Shown here: positions 5,255 to 6,953 of the stretch, piece after piece
Layout of the letters: every line of letters begins with the position of its first letter
Numbering within the stretch: position 1 is the stretch's first letter
Source: CAZVEV01 sp964625865
GTDB lineage: Bacteria > Planctomycetota > Phycisphaerae > SM23-33
Assembly: GCA_964625865.1 (NCBI GenBank)
Contig: CAZVEV010000311.1
Span: forward strand, 1 to 6,953
Reading direction: 5' to 3'
DNA length: 6,953 nucleotides
Program-made: the position numbers and the translations under genes
Notes under the pieces: model-generated
Databases searched by the model: none
Told to the model about the DNA's origin: nothing
What the model saw: the letters and a program-made list of their open reading frames with translations, nothing else

Positions 5255-6953
5255 CTACCGCCGGAGGGTCGGCCGGCCCGGTCGTTCACCCTTGGACTTC
5301 GGCAGGGCCGCCGACGGACCGGCGGCGGTGAAGGTCCGGATCCACTCGAGGCGCGGCGGGGTCTTGCCGCCCTTGAGCATCTGGCGCCACTTCTCGTCGG
5401 TCAGGCGGTCGCTCATCGGGTGCTTGAACTCGTGGTAGCTCAGCGAGGGGCCGGCCCCCAGGACCAGGCGCCCGTCCGGCTGCAGGTAGCAGACCACCGT
5501 CATCTCGACGTAGCCGGTGCCTTCTTCGAGGCACTTCTTGCTGTTCTGGTCGGTGTGGACGTCGGCGATGATGGTGGTCTTCATCGACTTGCTCTCGTTC
5601 ATGCGCTGGTAGAGTTCCCGGAGAAGCTTGTAGTCTTTCTTCTTCCGGGCCTCGGCGATCTCGGCCTGGAGCTTGGGGTCCTTGACGCGGATCTTCTCCA
5701 GGGCGTCACCGAAGTTGCGGATGAACGCGTAGTCCTGGGCCGTCAGCTCCTTGTTGGCGAGCTGCCTGGTGCTGATCTCCAGCAGGCGGGCTATCAGGGC
5801 ATCCAGCGCCTTGAGGCGGTCGATGGCCACCGGCTCCAGGACGTCCATGGCCTTGAGCCCGGCCAGCGTCATCCGCGTGGTGGCCAGCAGGCGGGCGTAG
5901 AACTCGGCGGTCGGCTCGACGTAGCCCTCGACGGGCTTGAGCCTGGGGCCTACATGGCCCGACCGCTTCATCGTCATTGTGTAGCTCTGCTTGGCGTAGA
6001 GGATGGTGTCGTGGCGCAGTTGCGACCAACTGGCCAGCGCCGTCGTCATGGACTTGTCGTGCCACGCATCGGTCGTCATGAACGTCGGATACCCCTTGCC
6101 GTACTCTTCCAACAGCGGCCTCAGGGCGTACAGCCACGACCAGTATGCGTTGCGGTTCCAGTCGCTGGGGCTCAGGTCGGCGAACTCCTTCTTCAGGCTC
6201 GCGAGAACCACGTCGTACCGCAGGTTCCTGTCTTTCTTCAGGTCGCGGCCCGTGCCGTAGGCGTCGTCGCCGAGGGTCTTGAGCCAGTGCTCGGCTCGCG
6301 CCGAGCCCATGACGGCCATCACGTCCAGCCCGCGGGGGAAGCAGCGGTACGGACCGTCCTGCGTGACGACGCACGTGAACATGTCCGTTCGGCCGTTGTT
6401 GGGCGGGCCGACGGTGGGCGTCACGAGCTTGCCCATCATGTACGAGTCGGGGATGTAGCGCTGGCCCATCAGGCGGAAGCCCGTGGACTTGTCCAGCGCC
6501 TCGATGAGCTTGTCGGGGTTCGCCCCGCCGAACGTGCCCTGGCTGCCCGTCCCGCCGTAGATCGCCGGCGGGTTGAACTTGGCCAGTTCGACCTGGACCT
6601 TGCGCCAGTTGGCCTCGTCAGCCAGCAGCCCCACGTTCATCGCCGCGCCGGTGACCTTGCGAAGCGAACTCTCGTACTCGGCCAGCCCGAGATCATCCGC
6701 AAGTCCGACGTAGAACGCCGTGACCGTGTAGACGCGCTGCCAGATCTTCTTCGCCGCCCGCCCGTCCTTGACCTTCCCTCCCGCCAGCAGCTTGACGATG
6801 TGCGAAGCCGCAAGCGTCTGCGCTTGACCCTCCTCTTTCGAGACCAGGAAGGGCTGATCGTCCGGGCCGTACGACGCGCCGCCCTTGAGGATGAACGCCA
6901 TCCGCCCGAACCACATCATGCCCTTGAAGTAGCGCTTGAGGATCTCGCTTCGC
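5255..6953 (-). CDS. DUF3160 domain protein, N-terminus beyond the window
   Basis: The reading frame stays open to the right edge, giving at least 565 residues with the true start outside. The first visible Met (codon 6919-6917) is internal: the residues before it, ILKRYFKG, run into MMWFGRMAF like a continuing helix of the family. Features typical of DUF3160, numbered from that Met, are NRNAYWSWLYALRPLL (255-270), YPTFMTTDAWHDKSM (277-291), LASWSQLRHDTILYAKQSYT (295-314), EPTAEFYARL (335-344), IADVHTD (451-457) and GPSLSYHEFKHP with SDRLTDEKWRQML (490-515). The C-terminal tail is short, basic and Pro-containing. DUF3160 proteins have no established function that I know of; many are probably exported, but any signal sequence here would be off the window. 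The downstream neighbour is a secreted protein, so the two may act together outside the cytoplasm. Family assignment rests on recalled motifs, not a search. Confidence 0.83.
   Translation of the reverse strand, partial: RSEILKRYFKGMMWFGRMAFILKGGASYGPDDQPFLVSKEEGQAQTLAASHIVKLLAGGKVKDGRAAKKIWQRVYTVTAFYVGLADDLGLAEYESSLRKVTGAAMNVGLLADEANWRKVQVELAKFNPPAIYGGTGSQGTFGGANPDKLIEALDKSTGFRLMGQRYIPDSYMMGKLVTPTVGPPNNGRTDMFTCVVTQDGPYRCFPRGLDVMAVMGSARAEHWLKTLGDDAYGTGRDLKKDRNLRYDVVLASLKKEFADLSPSDWNRNAYWSWLYALRPLLEEYGKGYPTFMTTDAWHDKSMTTALASWSQLRHDTILYAKQSYTMTMKRSGHVGPRLKPVEGYVEPTAEFYARLLATTRMTLAGLKAMDVLEPVAIDRLKALDALIARLLEISTRQLANKELTAQDYAFIRNFGDALEKIRVKDPKLQAEIAEARKKKDYKLLRELYQRMNESKSMKTTIIADVHTDQNSKKCLEEGTGYVEMTVVCYLQPDGRLVLGAGPSLSYHEFKHPMSDRLTDEKWRQMLKGGKTPPRLEWIRTFTAAGPSAALPKSKGERPGRPTLRR

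Noticed and set aside
5194..5289. Overlapping longer start of the secreted protein at 5289
   Set aside because: It would overlap the DUF3160 3' end and bury the signal peptide at residue 33. The start at 5193 has a well-spaced AAGGA.

Overview
The window is about 7 kb of GC-rich bacterial chromosome with five protein genes, the last of which runs off the right edge. The gene content suggests a member of the Planctomycetota or a related PVC-group lineage, perhaps Phycisphaerae. The clues are a Gfo/Idh/MocA oxidoreductase with a 'LNQCPHQLD' active-site segment, a DUF3160 protein, and a secreted protein ending in a 'VDFA...TRDLR...LYAL' domain that I associate with that phylum. This is a judgement from recalled protein style, not from a search.

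Left part, plus strand: a Gfo/Idh/MocA-type NAD(P)-dependent oxidoreductase (109-1272), a phosphoribosylanthranilate isomerase-like protein (TrpF family, 1470-2153), and S-adenosylhomocysteine hydrolase (ahcY, 2282-3703). They face the same way but are separated by 197 and 128 bases, so a single tight operon is not evident. AhcY recycles S-adenosylhomocysteine from methylation reactions. TrpF belongs to tryptophan synthesis. The oxidoreductase probably acts on a sugar or polyol. No shared pathway is obvious. The TrpF-like protein has Glu where the family has its catalytic Cys.

Right part, minus strand: a DUF3160 protein (5255 to beyond 6953, N-terminus missing) followed 61 bases downstream by a secreted protein of unknown function (3862-5193). 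The latter has a Cys cluster near its N-terminus and two related C-terminal domains that resemble the PrcB C-terminal domain. The spacing suggests co-transcription and an extracytoplasmic role. This pair converges on ahcY.

The most unusual non-coding content is two long intergenic palindromes. The first (1279-1459) fills nearly all of the space between the oxidoreductase and the trpF-like gene. It is symmetric: four 8-base units, a 20-base spacer, a perfect 28-base inverted-repeat arm, a 21-base loop, then the mirror image. The second (3710-3839) lies between the convergent ahcY and secreted-protein genes and carries three nested stems. In both, each half can also fold on its own. They look like mobile or dispersed palindromic elements (REP/MITE-like), and the second may also serve as a two-way terminator. 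I saw no tRNA, rRNA, CRISPR array, transposase or defence system.
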